A stretch of 64,000 bases of DNA from B18-G4 sp032250805 (lineage in GTDB: Bacteria > Bacteroidota > Bacteroidia > Bacteroidales > B18-G4): assembly GCA_032250805.1 (NCBI GenBank), contig JAVVEM010000007.1, positions 1 through 64,000 of the forward strand, read 5' to 3'. A program made the position numbers and the translations under genes. Below the pieces are notes generated by a model. That model was not told the DNA's origin. It made no database searches and worked only from the letters and a program-made list of their open reading frames with translations. Each line of letters starts with the position of its first letter. Position 1 is the first letter of the stretch. Of this stretch, positions 45,355 through 54,778 are shown in pieces.

Positions 45355-46122
45355 ATGAACAAAACCGTAATGATAAGCGGAGCAACTTCCGGCATAGGAA
45401 AAGCCTGCGCCCATAAATTTGCAAAGGAAGGCTTCAGGCTGATCATCACCGGAAGGAGAAAAGATCGCCTTGAGAAACTGGCTGCCGTCCTTAAGAATAC
45501 ATATAATAGCGAGATTCTGGCCAGGGAACTGGATGTGCGGGATAAAATCATGGTTAAAAAGCTTATCGACAATCTGACGCCTGAATGGAGATCTATTGAT
45601 GTTCTTATAAACAATGCCGGACTGGCACTGGGATTAAGTCCTTTACAGGATGGAGATACCGACGACTGGGATACGATGATCGATACCAATGTAAAAGGTC
45701 TGCTTTATGTGGGCAAGGCAGTGGCTCAGCTGATGATCGTCAACGGCAGGGGCCATATTATCAATATTGGATCTATAGCCGGCAAGGAAGTGTATCCGAA
45801 AGGCAATGTATACAGCGCCACAAAACATGCCGTTGATGCCATCACCAAAGGAATGCGTTTAGATTTTCTCGGGCACGGCATCAGGGTTACACAGATTGCC
45901 CCCGGTGCTGTAGAAACCGAATTCAGTATTGTACGTTTTAAGGGCGATGAAAACCGGGCCGCAAAAGTGTACGAAAACTATACCCCGCTCAGCGCCGACG
46001 ACGTAGCCGGCGTTGCCTACTATACTACTACCCTGCCCGAACATGTGAATATAAACGATGTGCTGGTAATGCCCACACAGCAGGCCAATGCTACTACTTT
46101 TAATAAAAAATTTCCGGGCTAA
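45355..46122 (+). CDS. Short-chain dehydrogenase/reductase (YdfG-like)
   Basis: 255 residues from the ATG at 45355; an in-frame TTG at 45331 lies inside purL and is unlikely. It is a classical SDR: cofactor loop SGATSGIGKA at about 8-17 with RRKDR following (favouring NADP), VLINNAG, catalytic Ser-Tyr-Lys in IGSIAG and YSATKHA, and PGAVETEF. YdfG-like enzymes oxidise 3-hydroxy acids such as serine, allo-threonine or 3-hydroxypropionate. It lies 10 bp after purL, though a purine role is not expected. It ends 40 bp before the convergent holA. Confidence 0.9.
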   Translation: MNKTVMISGATSGIGKACAHKFAKEGFRLIITGRRKDRLEKLAAVLKNTYNSEILARELDVRDKIMVKKLIDNLTPEWRSIDVLINNAGLALGLSPLQDGDTDDWDTMIDTNVKGLLYVGKAVAQLMIVNGRGHIINIGSIAGKEVYPKGNVYSATKHAVDAITKGMRLDFLGHGIRVTQIAPGAVETEFSIVRFKGDENRAAKVYENYTPLSADDVAGVAYYTTTLPEHVNINDVLVMPTQQANATTFNKKFPG

Positions 46123-46161
46123 TAAGTTAATATCCTAAATCAATAAAAATCAAGACCACTA

Positions 46162-47163
46162 TCAGTGCATTAGCTTAAAAACCAACTCCTTCAATAATTC
46201 GCCCTCATCGGCCGAGACATTGTTTACACCTTTAAATTTAAGGTCGTATTCGCGCAGAAGGCTTACTGCCTGAATGGATTTTTGTAGCGAAAAACGTTTA
46301 GCGGCATTGCGGTAATCCCTTACAAAATAAGGACTGGTAGATAATTCGGCTGCCACAGTATTATCTTTCGATTTGTCCTTTATTTTATGATAGATCAGCA
46401 GTTTGGCAAAGAACTGATATAAAAGGGCAGTGGTGAGTACAAAGGGATTGGCTTTGGGATTTGCACCAAAATGCTTTATGATGAGATTGGCTTTAACCAC
46501 ATCACCTGCACCCAGCGCTTTTTGCAGCTCAAAAATGTTGAAATCCTTGCTGATACCAATATTCTCTTCAATGGCATCCTCATTGATAACCGAATTTTTA
46601 TCGAGGCTGATAAATAATTTTTCCAGCTCCATTCTGATCTTCGAAAGGTTTGACCCCAGATTGGCCGAAAGTAACTGGGCAGCTTCAGGTGTTATTGAAT
46701 AACCCTCTGCTTTTACCTGGTTGTTGATCCATGCCGGAAGCTGGTTATCATACAACCTGTTGGATTTAAACACAACGCCTGTTTTGTCAATTATTTTGTG
46801 CAGTGATTTTCTGGAGTCGAAGGCTTTATGTTTGTGACACAATACGAGGATGGTGGTATCAAAAGGTTTCTCTGCATATGATTTTAATTCTTCAATATCC
46901 GCGAGGGCTTGTGCTTCCTTTACGATCACCACCTGGTAGTTTGACATCATCGGGTAGCGGCGTGCCGTATCAATAATGGTTCCTGCATCCACATCTTTAC
47001 CATACATTACTGTTTGGTTAAATTCCCTTTCGGCTTCATCCAGGATATGATCTTCAATATAATCGCTGATAATATTAATGAAATATTCTTCCTCCCCATG
47101 CAACAGGTATATGGGCTTATAAATCTTATTTTTCAGATCGGTGAGGAGGATATCAAATTTCAT
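46162..47163 (-). CDS. holA: DNA polymerase III delta subunit
   Basis: 333 residues, the normal HolA length. It has the clamp-loader opening IYKPIYLLHGEEEYFI, a Rossmann-like first domain (YQVVIVKEAQAL), no functional P-loop (as in delta subunits), and the C-terminal collar domain (FNIFELQKALGAGD, SLLREYDLKFKG). It opens the beta clamp in the clamp loader. Its start ATG overlaps the stop of the upstream AMP nucleosidase (ATGA at 47160-47163), so the two are coupled. Confidence 0.95.
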   Translation of the reverse strand: MKFDILLTDLKNKIYKPIYLLHGEEEYFINIISDYIEDHILDEAEREFNQTVMYGKDVDAGTIIDTARRYPMMSNYQVVIVKEAQALADIEELKSYAEKPFDTTILVLCHKHKAFDSRKSLHKIIDKTGVVFKSNRLYDNQLPAWINNQVKAEGYSITPEAAQLLSANLGSNLSKIRMELEKLFISLDKNSVINEDAIEENIGISKDFNIFELQKALGAGDVVKANLIIKHFGANPKANPFVLTTALLYQFFAKLLIYHKIKDKSKDNTVAAELSTSPYFVRDYRNAAKRFSLQKSIQAVSLLREYDLKFKGVNNVSADEGELLKELVFKLMH

Positions 47164-47954
47164 ATATCAGAATTATCTTTATAGTCGAAGTACAGGTGCT
47201 TGACGGTTAGTCCCTTGTTTTTTAGCATTTTGAGAGAATTTACGCCGATCTTAAGATGGTCTTCAATATATTTTTCTGTCACTTCGTTGTCGCTCTTTTC
47301 TGTTTTAACCCCGCTTGAGATCATGGGCTGGTCGGAAACGAGCAATAATGCCCCGGAGGGGATTTCATTGCTGAATCCCACAATGAAAATTGTGGCAGTT
47401 TCCATGTCGATGGCCATACTGCGGGTACGTCGAAGGTGATTTTTAAAATACTTATCATACTCCCACACCCGGCGGTTGGTTGTGTATACGGTTCCTGTCC
47501 AGTAATCGCGGTTAAAATCGCGGATCGATGTCGAGACAGCCTTTTGCAGATTAAAGGCAGGCAGGGCGGGAACGGATTTGTGCATATAATCGTTTGAGGT
47601 TCCTTCGCCACGTATTGCTGCTATAGGCAGGATAAGATCGCCAAGGTTGTTTTTCTTTTTAAGGCCGCCGCACTTGCCAAGAAACAGCACTGCCTGTGGC
47701 TTTACAGCACTAAGCAGATCCATAATCGTGGCGGCATTGGCACTGCCGATACCAAAGTTGATAATGGTGATATCATCGGCCGTGGCACTGGGCATGAGCT
47801 TGTCCTTCCCTTTTATCTCCGCTCCATTCCATTGGGCAAAAAACTCCAGATATTTGGCAAAATTTGTAAGAAGGATGTAATTACCAAAATCTTCCAGCCT
47901 CTGACCAGTATAACGGGGAAGCCAGTTCTCAACAATTTCTTCTTTTGTTTTCAT
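47160..47954 (-). CDS. amn: AMP nucleosidase
   Basis: 264 residues from the ATG at 47954; an upstream in-frame Met at 47984 adds 10 residues overlapping the promoter region. This is the short Bacteroidota AMP nucleosidase group, a nucleoside-phosphorylase fold with NFGIGSANAATIMDLL, LFLGKCGGLKKKN and the purine/ribose site AIDMETATIFIVGF. It splits AMP into adenine and ribose-5-phosphate and so lowers AMP levels. It is followed by holA with a 4-bp overlap. The -7 box at 47971-47978 lies 16 bp upstream of the ATG. Confidence 0.93.
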   Translation of the reverse strand: MKTKEEIVENWLPRYTGQRLEDFGNYILLTNFAKYLEFFAQWNGAEIKGKDKLMPSATADDITIINFGIGSANAATIMDLLSAVKPQAVLFLGKCGGLKKKNNLGDLILPIAAIRGEGTSNDYMHKSVPALPAFNLQKAVSTSIRDFNRDYWTGTVYTTNRRVWEYDKYFKNHLRRTRSMAIDMETATIFIVGFSNEIPSGALLLVSDQPMISSGVKTEKSDNEVTEKYIEDHLKIGVNSLKMLKNKGLTVKHLYFDYKDNSDI

Positions 47955-47970
47955 ACCCTCAGGTTTTAGA

Positions 47971-47978
47971 CAAAAATA
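47971..47978 (-). promoter_or_regulatory. -7 box of the amn-holA unit
   Basis: On the minus strand TATTTTTG, matching TAnnTTTG, 16 bp upstream of the amn ATG at 47954. It supports that start over the Met at 47984. Confidence 0.55.
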
Positions 47979-48037
47979 CTTCATTTAGGGGGAATAAATA
48001 CGGTGAAATGGTCGAAAAACCTTCCTGATGAATTTTT

Positions 48038-48070
48038 TTTGTTAAAAAAGTGCGACATTTTTCGAATTTG
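48038..48070 (+). promoter_or_regulatory. Possible promoter of the RiPP operon
   Basis: TTTG (48038-48041), 21 bp, then CGAATTTG (48063-48070), which fits TAnnTTTG except for CG in place of TA. It lies 13 bp upstream of the lanC-like ATG at 48084. The spacing is good but the -7 box is imperfect. Confidence 0.35.
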
Positions 48071-48083
48071 GGTACTAATAGAT

Positions 48084-49301
48084 ATGAAGTGGAAGGTTTT
48101 TCTTCCGGGAAATTGCATCGAGCGTGTGGAAAATAGGGTGCACGAACTTGCGGAGAGCGTTGCTGCCTTTGATTTGATGGATGTTGGCTTGATGGGTGGG
48201 GTAGCTGGTGTGGCTTGTTTCTGCGCTTACTATGCGGACTGGATGAGTGATCTTCGTTTTAAGGGACTGGTTGGGGAGATGGTTGAGCGGATGCTCAACC
48301 CTCCTGCCGGTCATCTGCCGGGCTATAGTTTTTCAAATGGCTATGCCGGCATTGCCTGGTCCATACATCACCTGATCGAGAATAAACTGCTCGATCTGGA
48401 TGCATCTCAGATCTACATGCAGCTTGATCAGCTTCTGGCTGACCGGATGCTGGAGGAGATCAAAAGAGGGCACTATGATTATTTGCATGGTGCTTTAGGA
48501 ATTGCTGTTTATTTTTTGCATCAGGCTGAAAACAATGAATACAGGAATTATTTGAGCTCATTGGTTGAAGAATTGGAAAATATTTCCATTGAAGAAGCTG
48601 ACGGAAGTATAAAATGGAATTCGCTACTGGATGCCGAATCAAAAAAGGAAGGTTTTAACCTTAGTATGTCGCATGGTATTGCTTCCATTATGATTATCGT
48701 ATCCATGATACATCAAAAGGGTATTGCAATTGTTTCTTGCGAACGACTGATAAAAGGTGCATACAGCTATCTCCGCAAACAAGCCCTGAAGGCTACAGAA
48801 TATATATCGGTTTACCCTTCATGGGCCATTGAAAGTATGGATGATCCGGGCAATAGCCGGATGGCATGGTGCTACGGCGATATGGGTATCGGTTTTGCCT
48901 GTATGCGGGCTGGTAAAACATTAAAGGATGAGGAAATGTACGGGCATGGAGAAGCAATCCTGCGCAGGTCGGGTGAAAGAAGAGATCCTGAAGAGAACAG
49001 GGTGCTGGATGCCGGCTTATGCCATGGTGCCGCCGGGCTTGCGTTGATGTTTAATTCATTATTTCAGATTAAACACGATGATTTATTCGGCGATGCAGCT
49101 GCATATTGGATGGATGTGTGCCTCAACATGGCCTATCATAGTGACGGAATAGCTGGTTATAAAGCCTGGTATCATCCCCGCTACGGAGGATGGGTTAAGG
49201 TACCTGGCCTGCTGGAGGGTGCTGCTGGCATTGGATTAACAATGATGTCGTTCGTGAGTACCAGAGAGCCGGCATGGCGTAAGGCATTGCTGGTCGATTG
49301 A
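48084..49301 (+). CDS. lanC: LanC-like lanthionine cyclase
   Basis: 405 residues from the ATG at 48084 (an extended GTG start at 48003 is not favoured). The alpha/alpha-barrel motifs of LanC are complete: SHGIAS (His197), WCYGDMG (C263), LCHGAAG (C313, H314). The three residues C263, C313 and H314 are the zinc ligands of lanthipeptide cyclases, which activate Cys thiols to attack dehydroalanine or dehydrobutyrine. A further HG motif (YLHGALG) lies in the N-terminal half. It is the first gene of a five-gene same-strand locus; the lanB-like gene starts 36 bp later. It is divergent from amn. Confidence 0.93.
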   Translation: MKWKVFLPGNCIERVENRVHELAESVAAFDLMDVGLMGGVAGVACFCAYYADWMSDLRFKGLVGEMVERMLNPPAGHLPGYSFSNGYAGIAWSIHHLIENKLLDLDASQIYMQLDQLLADRMLEEIKRGHYDYLHGALGIAVYFLHQAENNEYRNYLSSLVEELENISIEEADGSIKWNSLLDAESKKEGFNLSMSHGIASIMIIVSMIHQKGIAIVSCERLIKGAYSYLRKQALKATEYISVYPSWAIESMDDPGNSRMAWCYGDMGIGFACMRAGKTLKDEEMYGHGEAILRRSGERRDPEENRVLDAGLCHGAAGLALMFNSLFQIKHDDLFGDAAAYWMDVCLNMAYHSDGIAGYKAWYHPRYGGWVKVPGLLEGAAGIGLTMMSFVSTREPAWRKALLVD

Positions 49302-49337
49302 TTGATAAGACAATAAACATAACCATGAATAATCTTA

Positions 49338-51587
49338 ATGGCAGGAAAGAATCACAACAGCTATGCGATTGCTGAGACCTTTATGCTCAGGGTGCCTGCA
49401 ATGCCCCTGAATATTCTTGAAGAGATCTCGGCATCGGGGCAAATCGATGAACTACTCAAAAAGTATTTCAGTCAACCAATAGTCACTGAAGCACTATTTC
49501 TGGCTTCGCCCGGGATACACCGCCTCACCAACAAATGGTTACAGGGCAATATGGAAGATATCAGGAGCCATGAGAAGTTCAGGCATACACTGATAAAATA
49601 CCTTATTCGAATGGCTTCGCGAAGCACACCCTTCGGGATGTTTGCAGGTATTGCAGCAGGCAATTTCAGCAGTGCTAATAATATTGTTTTATCGGATATA
49701 AAAGAACATGCATTATATGTGCGGCCTGATATGCAATATCTGTGTTCTTTATCAGAGCAACTTCAAAGGGATCGCCCGATACGCGATAAATTATCCTATT
49801 TTCCAAATAGCAGCCTTTACCCCGTTGGCGGGGCATACAGGTATATAGAATATCTGACTGACGCAGAGGGCGTGAGGAAATATCAGCTTCAAAGCGTATC
49901 CATAACGCCTGAACTTGAAAAAGTAATTGAAGCTGCACAGAATGGACCCGGAACAAGAGCGTTGGCCAGGCTTATCGCTCAGGGTGGAGTTGATGCGGAA
50001 GAGGCCATGGCGTTTATCCAGGTGCTCATCGACAACCAGGTGCTGGTTTCGGAACTCGAACCTCTGGTCAGCGGAACACCTTACCTGGAGGATCTTCACA
50101 CTCAGGTGAAACAAATGGGAGTTGACAATCAAAAAACAAGGGAACTGGAAGAGATATATCAGCTTTTTGATCATTTGCAAAAATCTGCACCTGCCAACAG
50201 GATGAAATCTTACCTAAGGATTCTGGATGTTATACGTGAAAAACATGACAGCCTGTTTGGGAATACATTGATCCAGGCTGATATGAAGTTAAAGTTGAAT
50301 TCTGCCACACTGAGCAACAATATCAGGAACGATCTTGAAAATATACTTCCTGTAATGATGAAACTCTGCCGTGGACGGTCGTCGGGCTTAATTGACAAGT
50401 TTAGCGAAGCCCTTGAACGGCGTTATGGTAGTGCCGAGATCCCTTTGGCTGTAGCGCTGGATGCTGAAATGGGCCCTGGTTACCTTCCAAATGATCAAAA
50501 TGCCAATGCTTCTGAACTATTGAAGGATATCAATGTATGGAAATCCGGCGGGAACAGGTCTGAGATCATATGGACTGCCGTCGATACAATGCTTTTTGGG
50601 AAATTACAACGGGCTTTGATCGCCGGAGAAACTCAAATTGAGATCACTGATGCTGACCTGGAGCAGATTGATGATGGCGGGCAAACTTTCCCCATGAGCT
50701 TTTCGGTCTTGGCCAGAATATACGGAAAATGGCCTGATAATCCTGATAAATATCTTATCCATTTATCTTCGCTTGGAGGAACCAGCGCCCTGAGCCTGTC
50801 GGGGCGGTTTTGTCATATGGATCAGAAATTGCTAAATGCCATGCGGTCGATTGCACAAATCGAACAGGAAATTGCCGGGAAAGCTGTGATCGCCGAGATC
50901 ATTCATCTTCCGCAGCAACGCACCGGCAATATTTTAATGCGGCCTGTTTTGCGCGATTATGAGATCCCTTATTTGGCGAGGCCTGCCGTTGGAGCTGCGC
51001 AAACAATAAAGGTTTCAGACCTGATGGTTTCGGTTAGGAATGGAAAGATCAACCTCAGGTCGAGGAAATTAAATGCCCATGTGATCCCACGCATGGCAAA
51101 TGCCCATAATTATGCATTGGGCTCCCTGCAATTGTACCGTTTTTTATGTGATTTTCAGTCGCAGAATGTGAGCACCGGACTCAGTTTTTCGTGGGGCCCA
51201 CTCGAAAGCGAATGCCCTTATCTTCCACGAATCATGTTCAGGAATATTATCCTGCATCCTGCAACATGGAACCTTGATAACAAGGATCTCAGACAGCTTA
51301 AAAATTCAAAGAATGATCGTGAATTATCCAGGGCGGCGGAAGCTCTGAGACTTCAGTTCCATTTGCCTGACAAAGTTGTTCTTGCAGTTGCCGATAACGA
51401 ACTTTGGATCGACCTCACACACCTTCCCACTTTACGATTGTTTCGCAATGAAATAAAGGACAATTCGCGGGTGGTTTTAAGTGAGTTTTTATTTGATGGA
51501 AAAGATGCTGTTGTTCAGGGTAAAAACGGATCGCATGCCAATGAATTTGTTTTTTTCTTTCATCAAAAAAAAGGATTATACGAATGA
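49338..51587 (+). CDS. lanB: Lantibiotic dehydratase, N-terminal (glutamylation) part
   Basis: 749 residues matching the Lant_dehydr_N domain only. The conserved MASRSTPFGMFAGIAAG block is at about residues 93-109. Later segments include SLGGTSALSLSGRF (about 481-494), PYLARPAVGAAQT and SWGPLESECPYLPRIMFRN, all typical of the tRNA-dependent glutamylating half of class I LanB enzymes. It would transfer Glu from Glu-tRNA to Ser/Thr of a precursor peptide. The elimination half, usually fused, is the next gene and overlaps by 4 bp (ATGA at 51584-51587), so the split enzyme is translationally coupled. The start at 49338 gives a plausible N-terminus. Confidence 0.9.
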   Translation: MAGKNHNSYAIAETFMLRVPAMPLNILEEISASGQIDELLKKYFSQPIVTEALFLASPGIHRLTNKWLQGNMEDIRSHEKFRHTLIKYLIRMASRSTPFGMFAGIAAGNFSSANNIVLSDIKEHALYVRPDMQYLCSLSEQLQRDRPIRDKLSYFPNSSLYPVGGAYRYIEYLTDAEGVRKYQLQSVSITPELEKVIEAAQNGPGTRALARLIAQGGVDAEEAMAFIQVLIDNQVLVSELEPLVSGTPYLEDLHTQVKQMGVDNQKTRELEEIYQLFDHLQKSAPANRMKSYLRILDVIREKHDSLFGNTLIQADMKLKLNSATLSNNIRNDLENILPVMMKLCRGRSSGLIDKFSEALERRYGSAEIPLAVALDAEMGPGYLPNDQNANASELLKDINVWKSGGNRSEIIWTAVDTMLFGKLQRALIAGETQIEITDADLEQIDDGGQTFPMSFSVLARIYGKWPDNPDKYLIHLSSLGGTSALSLSGRFCHMDQKLLNAMRSIAQIEQEIAGKAVIAEIIHLPQQRTGNILMRPVLRDYEIPYLARPAVGAAQTIKVSDLMVSVRNGKINLRSRKLNAHVIPRMANAHNYALGSLQLYRFLCDFQSQNVSTGLSFSWGPLESECPYLPRIMFRNIILHPATWNLDNKDLRQLKNSKNDRELSRAAEALRLQFHLPDKVVLAVADNELWIDLTHLPTLRLFRNEIKDNSRVVLSEFLFDGKDAVVQGKNGSHANEFVFFFHQKKGLYE

Positions 51588-52468
51588 AAAATAAAAACCT
51601 CTTTCTGCCCGGAGATGAGTGGCTGTATTATCGTATATATTGCGGACACAGCACTGCTGGCAAGTTGCTCAGGGAGGAGATCTACCCATTACTAACTGAT
51701 CTTAAGGGAAAGGAATTACTCAGAATATGGTTTTTTATACGTTATGCCGATCCGGAGCATCATCTTCGTATGCGGATAAAGCTAACTGATAATAATAACA
51801 GCATGCTGATCATACAACATTTACGAAAATGCATCGCCCCTTATGTGAATGAAAGCCTGATCTGGAAAGTTGAGATAGGAACCTACCAACCAGAATATGA
51901 ACGATATGGGACTGCCTCGATTTCACTGGTTGAAAATTTGTTTTTTTACGACAGCCTGGCGTACTGTTCTTTTACCAGAGGAACAGGCAAAAAGAATGAT
52001 CAGTCATTATGGTTATATGCGATACTTTCGGCAGATCAGCTACTTCAGGATTTTAAATTCAGTCTTGAAGAGAAAAAAGAACTGTTACTGCGCCTGAGCC
52101 GTAGCTTTGGTAAAGAATTTGGCAAGAATAAAAGTCTGGCAAAGCAACTTTCGGATAAGTTCAGGCAAAACAGGTTGATGATTGCCGGATTATTTGATGG
52201 CAGCAACAATACAGCTTCGGCCCATCATATCAAAAATACCCTGAATTTACGATCTGAACAAAACAGAAACGATGTGTCGGCAATATCGGCCTTATATGCA
52301 TCGGGGAAGATGGAAGTTGTTAAGGACGATCTGCTTGCCAGCCTGATGCATATGTCGATGAACCGTATCTTCGGCAATAACAACCGTCTTCACGAAATGC
52401 TGATTTACGACCTTTTACACAGGCAGTACAGAATGCTTGTCGCTACTGCTACTGAGCCGCATGATTAA
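51584..52468 (+). CDS. Lantibiotic dehydratase C-terminal (glutamate elimination) protein
   Basis: 294 residues matching the SpaB_C / thiopeptide-type bacteriocin biosynthesis domain. Visible are the opening FLPGDEWLYYRIYCG, the IWFFIRYADPEHHLRMRIKL core (about residues 45-64) and YQPEYERYGT (about 102-111), standard for this family. It removes the glutamate added by the upstream protein to give dehydroalanine/dehydrobutyrine. The 4-bp overlap with the N-terminal gene implies stoichiometric production. A 101-bp gap follows before the exporter; I see no small gene in it. Confidence 0.92.
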   Translation: MKNKNLFLPGDEWLYYRIYCGHSTAGKLLREEIYPLLTDLKGKELLRIWFFIRYADPEHHLRMRIKLTDNNNSMLIIQHLRKCIAPYVNESLIWKVEIGTYQPEYERYGTASISLVENLFFYDSLAYCSFTRGTGKKNDQSLWLYAILSADQLLQDFKFSLEEKKELLLRLSRSFGKEFGKNKSLAKQLSDKFRQNRLMIAGLFDGSNNTASAHHIKNTLNLRSEQNRNDVSAISALYASGKMEVVKDDLLASLMHMSMNRIFGNNNRLHEMLIYDLLHRQYRMLVATATEPHD

Positions 52469-52569
52469 TTGTACTTCTGTGATGCCCTTATATATATTAT
52501 AAATTTCAAATATACTGGTAACATTTTTGGCTTCTGGCAGTATAAGGATTAATGCAGTAAATACAGAAA

Positions 52570-54759
52570 ATGGCAAAATTCCCATTTTACAAACAGCTTG
52601 ATGCCATGGATTGCGGTCCGAGTTGCTTGCGCATGATCGCAAAATATCACGGACGCAGTTACACTGTGCAAACGCTGCGCGAACGCAGTCATATTACCCG
52701 CGAAGGAGTTTCGTTGATGGGGACCAGTGATGCTGCCGAATCCATTGGCTTTCGCACCATGGGCGTACGCCTGGGACTGGGTCAGCTTGCCAGGGAAACG
52801 CCCCTGCCATGCATTGCCCACTGGAAGCAAAACCACTTCGTTGTGGTTTACAAGGTCACAAAAACCCATGTTCATGTTGCCGATCCGGCCCATGGACTGA
52901 TAAAATATACAAGAGAAGAATTTAATGCCCAATGGGCCAGCACACAAACAAATGGTGACCCGCAGGGCATATGCCTTTTATTGGAACCAACACCTGATTT
53001 TTATAATCAGGAAGGGGAGAAGCGCGACAAGAAGACTTTTCGTTTTCTTTTTTCTTATGTAAAGCCATACCGGAAATTTATCTTTCAGTTGCTACTGGGG
53101 ATAATCCTGGGGGCCTTGCTGCAACTTATATTTCCTTTTCTCACGCAGGCCATCGTCGACATTGGTATTGCCAACCAGGATCTTGGTTTTATTACGTTGA
53201 TCCTGATCGCACAGCTGGTGCTGTTTATCAGCCAGGCGTCGGTAGAATTTATCCGGAGCTGGATATTGCTGCATATCAGTACCAGAGTGAATATTTCGCT
53301 CATTTCCGATTTTCTTATCAAGCTGATGAAATTGCCTATTGGCTTTTTTGATAGTAAGATGATCGGCGACCTGATGCAACGTATAGGTGATCATACACGT
53401 ATCGAAAACTTTCTTACGGTTTCGTCGCTGAACATTCTTTTTTCCATGGTCACGCTTGTGGTATTTGGCGTTGTGCTTGCCATTTACAGTTTGGATATCT
53501 TACTCATATTTGTTGTTGGTAGTGCATTGTATATCCTCTGGGTATTGTTATTCATGAAAAAGCGCCGCGAGGTTGATTACAAGCGATTTGCCCAGATGGC
53601 CGATAATCAGAGCAATCTTATTCAGCTGATCACCGGTATGCAGGAGATCAAGCTCAACAACTGCGAAAAACAAAAACGCTGGGACTGGGAGAGGATCCAG
53701 GCGAAGCTGTTCAAGGTGAATATCAGGGGATTGGCTTTGAATCAGTATCAACAGGCGGGCGCCGTATTTTTTAATCAAACCAAGAATATCCTCATCATTT
53801 TTGTTGCTGCCGATTCTGTGGTACGGGGCGATATGACCCTTGGGATGATGATGGCTGTGCAATATATCATTGGCCAGTTAAACAGTCCTATCGACCAGAT
53901 GATCACTTTTTTCCGTTCGGCCCAGGATGCCAAGATCAGCCTTGAGAGGCTGGGCGAGATCCATCAGCAGGACGAAGAAGAAAACCCTGAAGAGCCCAAA
54001 GTATCTACATTGCCTGCAAAGAAAGGATTGAAAGTACGCAACCTGAGCTTTCGCTATTCCGGGCCGCAATCGGAGCAGGTACTGAAAAATATCAATATTG
54101 AAATACCTGAAAATAAGTTAACGGCCATTGTAGGTGCCAGTGGCAGCGGAAAAACTACCTTTGTGAAACTTTTGCTGGGGTTTTATCCTCCTGAACATGG
54201 CGAGATCAAGGTAGGTGAATTGAATATCAAAAACCTTAATGGCAGGTTCTGGCGGCAGCAATGCGGAGCTGTGATGCAGGATGGATTTATTTTTTCCGAT
54301 ACCATAGCAAAAAATATTGCCGTCAGTGACGAATATGTCGACAGGGAAAAGCTGATGCATGCTGTACATATGGCCAACATTCAGGAATTTATCGAATCGT
54401 TGCCTCTGGCCTACAATACCCGCATTGGGCAGGAAGGGATCGGCCTCAGCCAGGGACAAAAACAACGCATACTGATTGCCAGGGCAGTATATAAGAATCC
54501 GCAGTTTCTGTTTTTTGATGAGGCTACCAATGCCCTTGACGCCAACAACGAACGGGTGATTATGCGCAAGCTGAATGAATTTTTTGAAGGAAAGACCGCA
54601 GTGGTTGTGGCACACAGGCTTAGCACTGTTACCAATGCCGACCAGATCATTGTTCTGGATAAGGGTGAAGTGATCGAGCAGGGAACACATGAAGAACTCA
54701 CAAAACTGAAAGGGGCATATTATGAGTTGGTTAAAAATCAACTTGAATTGGGCAATTAG
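52570..54759 (+). CDS. lanT: C39-peptidase bacteriocin ABC exporter (LanT/SunT-type)
   Basis: 729 residues. The N-terminal C39 protease has its full catalytic set: C15 in MDCGPSC, H89 in NHF, D105 in ADPAHG. Such peptidases cut leaders after a double-Gly-type site during export. The membrane domain (about 155-450) has about six helices. The ATPase has Walker A GASGSGKT (522-529), ABC signature LSQGQKQR (about 627), Walker B FLFFDEATNALD and the H-loop AHRLS. Being peptidase-active, it predicts a leader-bearing substrate that is not visible nearby. It lies 101 bp after the elimination gene and 19 bp before the HlyD gene. Confidence 0.95.
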   Translation: MAKFPFYKQLDAMDCGPSCLRMIAKYHGRSYTVQTLRERSHITREGVSLMGTSDAAESIGFRTMGVRLGLGQLARETPLPCIAHWKQNHFVVVYKVTKTHVHVADPAHGLIKYTREEFNAQWASTQTNGDPQGICLLLEPTPDFYNQEGEKRDKKTFRFLFSYVKPYRKFIFQLLLGIILGALLQLIFPFLTQAIVDIGIANQDLGFITLILIAQLVLFISQASVEFIRSWILLHISTRVNISLISDFLIKLMKLPIGFFDSKMIGDLMQRIGDHTRIENFLTVSSLNILFSMVTLVVFGVVLAIYSLDILLIFVVGSALYILWVLLFMKKRREVDYKRFAQMADNQSNLIQLITGMQEIKLNNCEKQKRWDWERIQAKLFKVNIRGLALNQYQQAGAVFFNQTKNILIIFVAADSVVRGDMTLGMMMAVQYIIGQLNSPIDQMITFFRSAQDAKISLERLGEIHQQDEEENPEEPKVSTLPAKKGLKVRNLSFRYSGPQSEQVLKNINIEIPENKLTAIVGASGSGKTTFVKLLLGFYPPEHGEIKVGELNIKNLNGRFWRQQCGAVMQDGFIFSDTIAKNIAVSDEYVDREKLMHAVHMANIQEFIESLPLAYNTRIGQEGIGLSQGQKQRILIARAVYKNPQFLFFDEATNALDANNERVIMRKLNEFFEGKTAVVVAHRLSTVTNADQIIVLDKGEVIEQGTHEELTKLKGAYYELVKNQLELGN

Positions 54760-54778
54760 TCTGTAAATATGAATTAAA

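Noticed and set aside
49325..49375. 16-codon ORF (ends Cys-Asp-Cys) overlapping the lanB start as a possible RiPP precursor
   Set aside because: Too short, has no double-Gly leader, and overlaps the dehydratase start in another frame.
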